Source: Symbiodinium microadriaticum (lineage: Eukaryota > Sar > Dinophyceae > Suessiales > Symbiodiniaceae). Taken from it: DNA of 64,000 nt. Every line of letters begins with the position of its first letter. The stretch's first letter is position 1. A program made the translations under genes and the position numbers. The stretch is taken from contig LSRX01001121.1 of NCBI GenBank assembly GCA_001939145.1, positions 43,739 to 107,738 on the forward strand, read 5' to 3'. Below are positions 18,515 through 28,620 of this stretch, piece after piece. Below the pieces are notes generated by a model. The model saw only the letters and a program-made list of their open reading frames with translations. It did not search any database and had not been told where the DNA came from.

Positions 18515-20045
18515 TTAGAGGGCAAAGGGAAAGCACTAGTGGTCGGTCGATAGATATCTGCTCGAACCGCCTTCTCAGCACTCTCTGCCCGTTCGCCTCT
18601 CTTCGTCGTCATGGCCTCACCTCGTGAGTTTGCCGACTTCGAAGCTGCGGCTGGCCTCGACCTAGTGGGCGCGGCCATTTATGTCGACATCGGCGTCTGC
18701 AACCTCGCCTGGGGAGATGCCTGCGACGGAGAGATCGCCGTGCAGCCCACGTCGCGGTATCTTCCTCGCCGCCTCCGGCTGGGGTGGCCCCCCTGGACCC
18801 CTTGATTCCACTTTCACGTGGGGGTCCAGACAGAGGGCGGGATCTTTCTTCAAAGTCGGTGAAGGTCCTTACCGCGGCCGTCCAGGCGCTTTCGCCCGAG
18901 AACAGGGACCGTTTGATCGCCCAAACACCGGCCGAAGTCCAGTGATGGACGTGGCACCCCTGCACTGGCTGGCCTTCACGACGCCGGCTTCCTTTACGCC
19001 GCCCGCGCCGCCTACTACCTCCTTTGTCGGCCGTCGTCGTCGACTACGGGTACAGCGGCGCCTTCGGCATCCTCGTCCGGGAAGGGCTCGTCGATTGCGG
19101 AGGCGCGGGCCTATTGAAACGCCGCCTGAGACGTGGGCTGAGGAATTGCTCGCCACCCAGGCGGCTGCGTCTGTGGTGCCCATCCCTGACAAGGACGGCA
19201 CCTCTTGTGGTCGAGTACCTGGTCGAGCTCGCCGTCGCCCAAGGTGGCGCAAGACGTCCCGACCGCGGTGCCGGGCGGCTCCTCCGCCCTTCGTGCCACA
19301 GCCGCCGCGGCCTATGACCGCCTGGCCGAGGTGGCGGAGATTCATCGCCAGAGAAAACGCGCAGAGGAGCATGGCTGGGATGCGGCAACTGGCCTATGTG
19401 CCTTGGCCAGCCAAATTGAGCGTCAGCTGGCGGAACAGTTCGCCATGGAAGCGGCCGAAACCCTGCGACCGCCAAGCCACCGTGGCGAATGGGAAACAGG
19501 GCCCGCCCAGAGCGGTCACAAGAGTGGCGCTGTCAGCGCCGGAAACTGCTCACCCGCCCGGGCAGGCAGGACGGCAGCAAAGGGCACCCGAAATCGCCAT
19601 CGGGCGGAGAGCCGCAATCGGCGCCCCCTACGGCGGGAGGCTCCCTCGACATCCTCCTCGTGGTGACGTCGACTGGGTGAGCGCGCGGCGTGCCACGCCA
19701 GGCCACCGCTTCGACGATTAGCTCGTCTACTGCATTTGCGCTTGGGTGGCCTCATCTTCGCCTCGCTGTGCCGTCGCCCTTCTGCGGGCTGTCGACAGAT
19801 CTCGCCGGGCACTGGCGGCCAAAAAAGCTGTGAGGCGGTGGGGGGGACATTGGCTTCGCAGACCATCGCGCTCCTGAGCAGTTGTTGGATTTGGCTCTTT
19901 GGTACTCGCAGGTGCCGGCGCCTGGTCGTGGGTGCGCCGGGCGGGGGCAGAAGTGCACACCCCGACACACCGGCACCGAGATTTCGGGCGGTGTGCCCGG
20001 CCGGGCGCAGTTTGCGCTACGACCAAAAAAAAGCCACTGCACCTT
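18515..20045 (+). mobile_element. Repeat family B, copy 1 (GC-rich, decayed coding element)
   Basis: Starts with GTGGTCGG(T)CGATAGATAT and CTCGAACCGCCTTCTCAGC, shared with 20088-20319. ATG at 18611 opens MASPREFADFEAAAGLDLVG, matched at 47.45 kb by EDFADFAAAAMLDLAG. At about 19235-19445 another protein-like stretch (AYDRLAEVAEIHRQRKRAEE, then ALASQIERQLAEQF) lies in the same frame, with frame breaks between. The end, EQLLDLALWYSQVPAPGRG and then GGGCGCAGTTTGCGCTACGA, is shared with the other B copies. Local GC is clearly higher than in the surroundings, and the 346-codon ORF at 18681-19721 is a shadow frame favoured by this GC. Function unknown. Confidence 0.65.
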
Positions 20046-20073
20046 AGTAGGAGCTTTGGCTAATGCGTCTTTA

Positions 20074-20333
20074 GCGCAGTGCTTGTTGTGTAGCACACGT
20101 GTGTGAGTAGGAACAAGCGCTAGCGGTCGGACGATAGACATCAGCTCGAACCGCCTTCTCAGCACCCGCCCTAATCGCCCTTTGGGTGATTTGTACCGAC
20201 ATTTCGGCTGAGTATCGGCCGACACTCGCCCCCTCGGGCGGTGCTCGGGGCGGGCGCAGCGCGCCCCGGTTTTCGGGCGGTGTGCCCGGCCGGGCGCAGT
20301 CTGCCCTACGACCAAGTTGGCGCAGTGCTTGTT
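20074..20333 (+). mobile_element. Family B derivative (232 bp) with 14-bp target-site duplication
   Basis: GCGCAGTGCTTGTT occurs at 20074-20087 and again at 20320-20333, flanking an element that starts GTGTAGCACACGTGTG and AGTAGGAACAAGCGC and ends GCCCTACGACCAAGTTG. Inside are the B leader (CTCGAACCGCCTTCTCAGCA) and the B 3' end, so the element is an internally deleted B copy. A 14-bp duplication points to insertion by target-primed reverse transcription rather than by a cut-and-paste transposase with short fixed duplications. Confidence 0.8.
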
Positions 20334-20339
20334 TTCGGA

Positions 20340-21190
20340 AGTTTTTAGATGCGTGAACTTCTCGAGTGAAACCCGCAAACCCCAGTCTGCGAGGATGAGC
20401 AAGTCGTAAAACTTTCACTACATCGGATCCATGCTACCTGGAGCAGTGCGCATGTGTGCATCCATGACACGAAAGACTGTGCAAAAAATGACATTTTTCG
20501 GAAGCACCATGTCGGGGTGGAGTGACACTAAGCCTATGAGCAAGAAATCATTGCACATCATCGAGCTATGTTTCAGAAAGCCCAAACCAATTGCAGCGCA
20601 GGACTGGATGAGTCAGCGGTGCCCGATGTACAACCCGACATGAAAAACTCTGTGTGTGTGTGTGTGTGTGCAAGTGCCTGCTGCCACGTACGAAGCATTG
20701 AGCTGGTGCTGCTGTAGCGTGCACATATAGCTGAGCACCGGATGAATTCGGCTCAACTATCAAGTTAAGAATCCTGGGAAACAGCGGCGCCAAGATAGCT
20801 GAGCTTCAGGCGCGCAACTATCACAGCACATGTCTGTGCGAGCATATTTCTGACACAAAGACTGTTTTGATCTCAGTAGCGATCTAGTATCACAGCTGTG
20901 GCTCTGGCATTGCATTTAAACTGTCAGCCTTGCTTGACCTACAGTTCTGCCATTCCAGTGTTTGACGTTTCCGTTATGGACCTTGCTTCTCCTACCGGTG
21001 CCGGAGGCAGGCTCCACATGGGCAAGAAGGGGCAGGCAGCTGCGCCAGAGGCTGTCGAGGCTGGGCACGAAGGAGGGTTCCGGCGAGGTGTCAGCTAAAG
21101 GCTTCGTCAAGCATGTCTGAGAGGATCCAACTGACGATGAAGAGGAACGAGAGGCCGGGTTGTGCAGAGAGCTTCCTGAGCCGAGGTAGT
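20340..21190. other. No clear gene; GT run
   Basis: A GT run of about 20 bases lies at 20651-20670. A possible exon at about 20998-21098 (GRLHMGKKGQAAAPEAVEAG) is weak. Nothing else is supported. Confidence 0.35.
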
Positions 21191-21269
21191 GCTAGATAGT
21201 GTGGAAGTAGAAGGCGTTTGCAGCCAGTGCAGGTGGATGCTCCACTTCCACCCGAGGCAGTTTGGCGCC

Positions 21270-22470
21270 CGGGGGAGACGAGGTATTCGGGCCCAAAGCC
21301 CAAACGAGACCAAGGCCTCCAAGATTCTTGAGGCCTTGGACTGGCAGGCGCCAACTTCGCAAAACATCGGGCACGCCGTCCAGAAGCTTGCCCAGTGCTT
21401 CTGAGAGGTTTGTGTCATGCCTTCGACCCGGCAGAGATACTTCTATTCCAAGACAAGGTGCTGCCGATGTGCCTCGCATGTGCCTGGGCACTTTTCTGCC
21501 CCGATGTGTAGGCGGCAGGCACGAGTGCAGCCGCCCTACCATTCCATTTTGGGCTTGGAGGACACCTTCTCGTATAATCCCAGTTGGATTGATCGTACAT
21601 GACATGGCCTGGCGCATGGATGGTGCAGCCACGAGCATCATGAGCAGGTGAGCAGTCAACAGCCGTGTCAGCATACACATTTCTCTTCCCCAGCATCTTG
21701 TTCAGAGATGCAGAAAACAAAGAGAATATGCTAGCCCTGCATGTGTCGCCAGCTCATGGTTGGCCGCACTCTTCAGGCTCAGCAGACTTCTTCCCACGAA
21801 TCCTTAACCGGTCGGATTGCATCTCCGAGGGAGCATTCGATGCAAAACCGTCCGCCAGCCTCCACGCTTCCTGAAGGTGCAGAGACTGTTTTCGCTCGTG
21901 CATGTTGCTGTCTTGTTTTCAGTCTTTTCTTCTGGAGGCTCAACTGCTGTCGGCCTGGATCTGTGCCTGTCTGTGTCGGGGCCTCAAACAGTTTTGGCAA
22001 CGGACTCGATGGCTCGCAGGGGCTGTTCTAGTTGGCTTACCAGGCCCGTTGCTTTGCGGACATGAGCTTCTGCATTGTTGGTCCTCGACCTGGAGGTGGA
22101 TTGAGATGCGCCTGTACTCCAAACATCTCGAAGCATACGACATTTTGCTTGGCTGGGCGTCTGTTTCCTTAGGACTGTCCAAGTGCCTTACAGCTTGCCT
22201 ATACTCTCCTGAACCTTGCAAGGGCTTGCCATCCTTGTCTGAACCACGAAGAACCTATGCGGAGCACATGCAAGCAGCAAGTCCCATGACCAATGTCGAC
22301 ATTCCGAATCACCACATTCATGGCGACGCATGCCGCATGCCTGACCTTTTGCCCTCCACGATCCAAGCCTCGTTCATGTCGCCACAAACTCTACATAGCC
22401 CTGGTCAGCAGGGCGCAATGTCGCAGCATCTGCAGACAAGAGCTCTGGCTGACTTCGAAAGCTGCTCCGA
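21270..22470 (+). CDS. Exon-like blocks upstream of the hydroxyacid oxidase, unrecognised
   Basis: Three plus-strand blocks look coding: about 21279-21404 (NETKASKILEALDWQAPTSQ, then NIGHAVQKLAQCF), 21745-21875 (MVGRTLQAQQTSSHESLTG), and 22244-22470 (YAEHMQAASPMTNVDIPNHH, later FMSPQTLHSPGQQG). They do not resemble hydroxyacid oxidases and probably belong to a separate upstream gene. The spacing between blocks is 340-370 bases. Confidence 0.35.
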
Positions 22471-22566
22471 ATATGAGCCTTGCTGTGGAATACTTGCCAG
22501 AATCGGCACCGCAGTCTGTGTTGCCCATTCCTGAACCTTTCCCAAAGCATGTATCAACTTGGGAAG

Positions 22567-24137
22567 ATGCAAATGCTTAAGGAGGAGGAGGCAAAGAAGT
22601 GCCTCTCCGAATCCAGCTGGGACTATATAGCCGGAGGCGGGCATGCGGGTAACTTGCGCGGGCAACTAAGCGTAGAGCCGAGCAGACGACCTTGCGGATG
22701 AGCTGATGTCGTTTGGGTTTGCCACACTTCGCTGGAGTAAGTTTTGGACTGGTTCCGGAAGGCAGGTCGTGCACTTGCTTGAACTCTTTGCCCCTTCGGC
22801 CATTGGATGTCGTGGATCTTTACTGATTCCTTGCCTGACGAGGGGAGAGCGACACCATGCAGCGCAACCTGGATGCTTTCAAGTCATTGGCGCTGCGGCC
22901 GCGGATTCTGCAAGATGTCTCTTGCATCAGCAACCTGGCACCGTCACCATGAACAAGTCGAGAGATCATCATTTGTGGTCTGACAGATCTATGCTTCGGT
23001 TGCTCTGCTGAGGTGTTGACTGCAGTATCTTCGGAAAGCACTGTGCAACTCCGATCTATCTCAGCTCACTTGCCAAGGGCGGCTTGGTTTCTAAGGGTGG
23101 GGAGGCTACCTTCGTCCGTGCTGCGGCCAGGTGTCGGACGAGGTTCCCCGGCTTTTGATTGTACTATGGGACTTGCATGTTCATTGTGTTGCCATGCCCT
23201 GTCTGAGTCTAGGTTCATCGTTCCGTCCATATCAAGTGTTCCCCTTCGTGATGTATGGGCCGCATCCGAAAGTTGCGATCTGGCTTTCCAGTTCTACCTT
23301 CTGGGAGACGAAGCTTCCAGTATTGAGCGGCTGCACGAAGCGATTGCCCTCGGTGCATCTGCCATCGTTGTTACAGTTGATGCCAATGCTCCACGAAAGG
23401 GTGCGCTTTTCCGTGCAACAGCTGGTGCGACGGGGGTCTTTCCGAGCCCGAGGCTGTCTTGGTCTCGACTGGCCGAGCTTAAGGCAATGCTGCCAAGAGG
23501 GATGCCGATGTATTTGAAGGGAGTCCAGACGGCGGAGGATGCTTTGAAAGCTGTTGCGGTAGATGTGGCGGGCATCATTGTTTCGAACCATGGAGGTCGA
23601 GTGTGTGGAGATTCGACGCCCGACGGACAGACTGACTTTGGGAGTCGTGAAGCAGCCCCTGACAAGAGCATAAGGGCATGATCCTGCCGGAATGTTGTAG
23701 CCACGATCTAAAGACAGAGAGTTTTTCTGCCCCTCCATCATTTCTAGCTGAACCATCTTTAAAGTTTAGGCCCAAGGCTTGAAGATGAAAGACCCTTGCG
23801 CTCGTCTCTGAGGATGGCGGCCTTGCACTGCCTGGAAGACGTAGCTTCGGCTCTGCGCGCTGCGGGCGTGCTGGGGAAGATCGAGCTTTACTTCGACAGT
23901 GGTGTTCGGAGTGGCCGAGATGCTTTGAAGGCCTTGTGTCTTGGAGCTACTGCTGTTGGGATCGGCCGTCCGTATTACTGGGCCGCCGCGTGCCACGAAG
24001 AAGATGGCATCGTAGCCCTCTTGCAGATGCTCACTTCAGAGCTGCAACATGCCATGGCTCAAATCGGAACAAGCACTTTGCATGAATTGTCTCCCGACAA
24101 CTTGTGCCGCATGGTGCCTGCGCCTTCCAGGCTGTAA
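22567..24137 (+). CDS. FMN-dependent 2-hydroxyacid oxidase (glycolate/lactate oxidase type), peroxisomal signal
   Basis: Five exons fit in phase: 22567-22648, 22843-22942, 23026-23130, 23213-23614 and 23813-24137, about 337 residues (family about 360). Signature pieces: WDYIAGG with the flavin-site Tyr; NLDAFKSLALRPRILQDVS; PIYLSSLAKG; SISSVPLRDVW; QFYLLGD with the active-site Tyr; AIVVTVDANAPRKG with the Asp; YLKGVQTAEDA with the FMN Lys; GIIVSNHGGR with the catalytic His and Arg; FDSGVRSGRDALKAL and GIGRP for the FMN phosphate. The family oxidises 2-hydroxyacids such as glycolate to 2-oxoacids with H2O2; substrate cannot be fixed here. The protein ends SRL, a PTS1-type peroxisome signal, which suits photorespiratory glycolate oxidation. 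Acceptors are AG|G in three of four introns. The fourth intron needs a GA donor to keep the family spacing after SNHGGR. An in-frame upstream ATG exists at about 22546. Confidence 0.9.
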
Positions 24138-24718
24138 AGGTCAAGGTTTCGAGAAGAAGCACAAAGCTTGCTTTCCACTGCTGCCGGCAGCAAAATCCGT
24201 TTGGAGTACAGCCAATCGTTAAACGTTATACGTGCAGCGTCGTGCAGCAGTAGCAGCCTGTTGCAGTCGACTCTGCTTGCCCGCAGAGCGCACCGATCGA
24301 TACCTGTGGGTAGCATAGAGTGGAGACATGTGCCCAGTGAGAACTGAATAAGCTTCTGTCTGCGTGGGTTTGATTTCCGTGCTTTGCAGGGACGGGCCAA
24401 CGGGACCCAACGCCTGCACAGCTGGGAAATCACTGCAGTGCAGCTGTTTCCATGATTCAGTCTGCAGGCGGAGAGCCTGGAGTGAAGATGCAGATGTGGT
24501 GTTGGCCTTAGTGCCGCTGACATGAAGAAACAGTGTGAGATCGAAGCTGGACTTGCTTCCAAGTCTGCATATGTCTGCATGTTGTGTAAAGACAGGCCCA
24601 AGCCTTCGGAGCTGCCTTTAGAAAAAGTATACTTGCAGAACTGCTTCATAATTCTGTTTCCGTGGCCAGCCCAGGCAAGAAGTCTGCTGGTACGAGATGC
24701 TCCTTCGCAACTGGTGCA

Positions 24719-25115
24719 GGGAAGCATGGTTACAACGCAAGTATCTGAAGTAGAGGGAGCAAGGGCAAGCCTTGAAGAGCAGATTTCCCAAAGCTACGAT
24801 GGCAACGTTCTTCTGCTTTGTAAGCAGTGTCGTTCCACGGTGGCAGCTTTGAGATTTTGTACAGGCAGCTCCAGGCACTTCAACCCACACGGATACCTTT
24901 TCCATATCGGCGAGTTTTCAAGGGCGGCTGGAGTGAAGGCAGTCGGTGAGGCCTACGACACAGATTCCCGGTTCGAAGGGTATGCATGGCGCATGGGCGT
25001 ATGCCGTCATTGCCAGACCCATCTGGGCTGGCGCTACGAAGGCGCTGTGAACTCTGGCACATTTTGGGGCTTGATCTGGAACCGCATGCTGAAGGCTCGC
25101 CGGCCAGACCGCTAG
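24719..25115 (+). CDS. CULT-domain protein (cereblon-like, single domain)
   Basis: From ATG 24726 the frame gives 129 residues, nearly all one CULT domain. Zinc ligands: CKQC at 32-35 and CRHC at 93-96. Conserved stretches: NPHGYLFH (53-60), FEGYAWRMGVC (83-93), HLGWRY (99-104) and FWGLIW (113-118). The CULT domain is the thalidomide-binding fold of cereblon; animal cereblon also has a Lon-N domain, absent here, while bacteria and protists have single-domain forms. Of the three tryptophans that form the ligand cage in cereblon, two are present (W88, W102); the first is Arg (R82 of DSRFEGYAW). Its natural ligand role is unknown; degron-like cyclic imides have been proposed for cereblon. The frame is open upstream to 24522, but that part reads poorly, so the exon probably begins near 24719. 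Confidence 0.9.
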
Positions 25116-25149
25116 AAGCCGCTAGAAGCCGCTAGAAGCCGCTAGACCG
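25106..25149 (+). repeat. GCCGCTAGAA tandem repeat across the stop codon
   Basis: Four units of a 10-bp repeat begin at the last codons of the CULT-domain gene. The first unit contains its TAG stop; each further unit repeats CTAG. Confidence 0.9.
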
Positions 25150-26640
25150 CCAGACTGGTTGGGCTTCCGGGGCGCTTTCAGACGGGCGGCAGACCGTTGC
25201 CGTTTTCAACTCGACTCTTTCTTCATGGTCTGGTTGGAAGAAGCTCTGCAGTTGACGCCGAGAGTGTGGCTTCGGAACAAGGCGTGCATCAGATCAGGGC
25301 AGAAGCTCCAGCGGAATACTCAGCTTCAGCAACTGCTGACAAAGTGCGTCCCGTTGCCGTGCGACCAAAAGCGGCGTGAGTCTGCTGGCTAAACGGGGCA
25401 GCAGAGGGGCAAGTCTGTAGGGCGAGTGCAAAGGCCTTAAATGACCACGCAATCCGCACTGAGCCGACAGCAACACGTGGCGAGCTTTTGCAGGAGGCCA
25501 ACTTCCGAAACCTGACCAAAGACGACCTCTGGAAGGAGGGCTGTGTTCTGCTGCGTGACCACTTGTTCTGCAGATTCTTGCAGGCATTCTTTGAGAAGAG
25601 GGTGCAGTACAAACGTCGAGAGGCAAACGGCTCGCTCTCCGAGGATGCCCCACCTAGTTTTACTATCTTGTTAATGGTACGGAAGGGTGCAAAGTTCGTG
25701 TTCCACAGTGATTGCAACTATGGGGCTGCTGGCTGGAAGCGGACATGCGACGCGAGAGGAGCTAGAGAACTCCAGCGACCAAGTGGACTGGGACTTGGTG
25801 ATGGAGGCTCGGTGAAGCGATGCAGCAGGATGCAGCATTCGAGCTCAGTATAGCTCAGTGTTGGGGCCTCCTGTGAAAGGCATTCCATGTCCTGTCCGGG
25901 CACGAGGCGAGGATCGTGGATCGTGATGTGAGAGGCTGCGAGGTTCGACGTTTTCTGGCCTGGCCCGGAGGCGCGCTCGGCCTACGAGCAGGGCAACCTG
26001 GCTTCCCATGCACAGCCCAAGGCTTAGAAGCCTCTGATTAAATCAAAGACGTAGTTCGCATAAGCGTCTCATCGACGAGTCTCAAGCCACGTGAGACCTC
26101 TTTCGGTCCTTTTTGTGTGTTGTGCTCGTTTGGTTTTGCTCTGCCCGAGGCGGCAGCTTCTTGGGCTTAGGGCCCTGGCCTCGCGCTGGGAGGGTGTGGA
26201 GACAGTTCCAAGCGATGGGTCGGAGCAGTGCATCGATGTACTTGGGCTTGTTCTTATCCAGCAGCGACCTCACTCTTCGCACTCTTTGAGGTCATGCACG
26301 AAGCCAGGGTCCAAGAGGAGCAGAGGCGACAAGCCAAGGACTGCACAATCCCACAAGTAAGCTCGGGTAGTACTACATTCTGAGGACGACTCTGTCAGGA
26401 GGCTGCAGCTGTAGAAGATCAGGAATGACGTTTCCCCGAAGGCAGCGCAGTGGTGCGGTGCACGTGTTGGGTGCAGAGTTCGCCGAAGCTAAGCAAGCTT
26501 CTCAGCTTTCCTGTGCCCGGTCTCACACGCTTTGTCTCACGGAGCATTGTGGTTGCGACCCGAAAGAGGAAAAGAAGATTTCAACACGACCGATGTAGAC
26601 TCTTGGCCTCGTTTCTAAAGGAAGTGGCGAAGTCTTTTGG
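25150..26640 (+). CDS. Scattered exon-like blocks, unrecognised
   Basis: About 25235-25377 reads SSAVDAESVASEQGVHQIR and AEYSASATADKVRPVAVRP. 25488-25720 reads FRNLTKDDLWKEGCVLLRD and RFLQAFFEKRVQYKRREAN, then a hydrophobic stretch. These are on the plus strand and may be exons of one gene after the CULT gene. The stretch 25860-26640 shows nothing convincing. Confidence 0.3.
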
Positions 26641-28620
26641 ACCGGGCTACACGGGCGTATGCTGCCTATATACTGTCTGCTCAAAGGGGTTGGTCCCGGC
26701 GCAGAAGCCTTGATGTGGCCTTGGCCTGCTCCGGCCACCTGACAAAGTCTCGGGGTCAGCTGCTGAGCGAGAGACCGCGTCAAGAGCCCTCCCTGCCTTT
26801 CGGCTTGTGCTTTGTATGTCCAAGCCTGCACTTCCAGGCATCAGATGTTTTTCAGAACTGCAGCGGTGCACTCAGATGTCACAAGATTGCAGTAGAACGC
26901 AAGCACTATGCGAGCGCGGTGGCTGGATTGCTACGAGTACTTGGATGTCGGCATCGGTAGGGTCGAACAATTCGGTGAGTCTTCAGTCGACTGGCTAGGC
27001 TGTTGTCTGCGGCCTTTTTTTCTCCACCAATGCTCAGGCACGAGAAGCTTTGCATGTTGGCCTTTCGGCAGCAAGTTTCGGCAGTCCGAAATGGGCAGGT
27101 GATGGACGACTACGAGTACGACCCAAACGTCCCCGATGAGCCCTTTGACACAGCCGCCAAGGCGGCGGTTTAGTGATGTTCAGTGCTTTGCTTTGCAGCT
27201 TCCGAAGCTCTTCGAGGCTTTGATAAGTTTTGTCTCCGAATTGGTCTCGCACTGTCATGGCACCCGCGCAAACGCAATTCTGCTTGAGGGGGTGTCCGCC
27301 TGGCTCAAGGACGAGGTTGTCAGCGGCCCGGTTTCGGTTCCAAGGCTTCAGCTTCGTGTCATTGGCGCTTGCAATCTTGGCATTTGCCCAGTTGCCCAGG
27401 TAGTGCCTAGAAAGAAGGATGGTTGGCAAACGGCGTTCTGCCTCTGTGCCGGGGGCTTCAGCATGCCACAAAAAACATGCTCTGACGAACGTTTACAGAA
27501 GCTGGCAGCTCTGAAGCAGTTGATGCACAATCTGTTGCTGTTTCGGAGCTGAGGTTCAGAACTCAAACATTGCTAGCTGGTACCAGGCGCTGCTATCCAA
27601 TTCCTGTGAATGTCGCCTGCGTTAGTCTCTGATGCCAGCCGCGGGCTGCATCCGGCTGCAGGGATTGTTGCTTTTCATCAACTTTAAAGACGCGTGACTG
27701 TTCAGTTCGCCTCTTCGATGTACGTGGTCGACACTTGCAGCCACGAAGATGGTTTCGTTCTGCGTTCCGGCCACATGCAGGACATGGTACGGGGTTCAAG
27801 CAAGCGGGTGCTTCTTGACCTTGCGCAAGGCTGTATTACATTGGGGGTTTGACTACTGCTCGGGAGGATGGGATGCCTTTGACATGTTACACCCGCAGAT
27901 GGAAGAAGCAGATTCTTATGACACGGGTTACGTCTGAAAGGGTTCGTAAGGGAACGGTTAGTATGAGCGCAAGGACCGCCATGTCCATCCTATGCAAGCA
28001 ATGATGGCTTGCGACACGCTCAAGGTCGTGTCGTGCACCTGGCGACATTTACGGGCCAATCAGGCATCGACGAATAGTCGAGCCTTGTGGATTGATGGTC
28101 AGCATTTCATGTCCACAGGGGCTGCAGTCCTCTTCCATGCAGCATGTGGTTAGCTGCTGGCACTCACTTTACTCTCTGCTTCGATCTGATCACTGTCTCC
28201 GGAGTCAGATGAAGCCGAGGGTGCAGAGCAATATGCCCTTACAGTAGCGTTCGTCGCTGCTAGTAGAGACTTTAGGTGCGGGTGAAGCATCGCCAAGCAC
28301 GCTGTTGTTGAGCGCTGTTGTTGACACACGGCAGGTACTGCTTGTCGCACCAGGCCCCAGAAGCACTCCCTATGTGGAAACCTATGTGTGTCTTGATTGA
28401 ACCTTCATCTGCCTGGTGAACTCGGGTGGCCTCCGATGCTGAGCTAAGGCGATCATGCCCACTACACCGTTCCATCGTGCGACGTGACGGCCTAAGACCT
28501 GCATCCTTCTGTCGCCCTAGCCCGCACAGGTACCATGATGAACCTGCGTAAGCTAGGAAACAATTCCCGCAACACAGCTTTGATTTCGCAGTGCGAAGTG
28601 CCACCCCGGCATGTGCCGAC
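26640..28620 (-). CDS. Ambiguous region, possible minus-strand exons
   Basis: On the minus strand, 27280-27190 reads MTVRDQFGDKTYQSLEELRK. About 28325-28246 reads TTALNNSVLGDASPAPKVS and TSSDERYC, followed by a GTAAGG donor. The plus strand of 27190-27552 is also open and protein-like (KLFEALISFVSELVSHCHG), so strand cannot be decided. I do not recognise any family. Confidence 0.25.

Noticed and set aside
18681-19721. 346-codon ORF on the plus strand
   Set aside because: It is an Arg/Pro-rich shadow frame in GC-rich repeat B1; the conserved protein pieces are in another frame.
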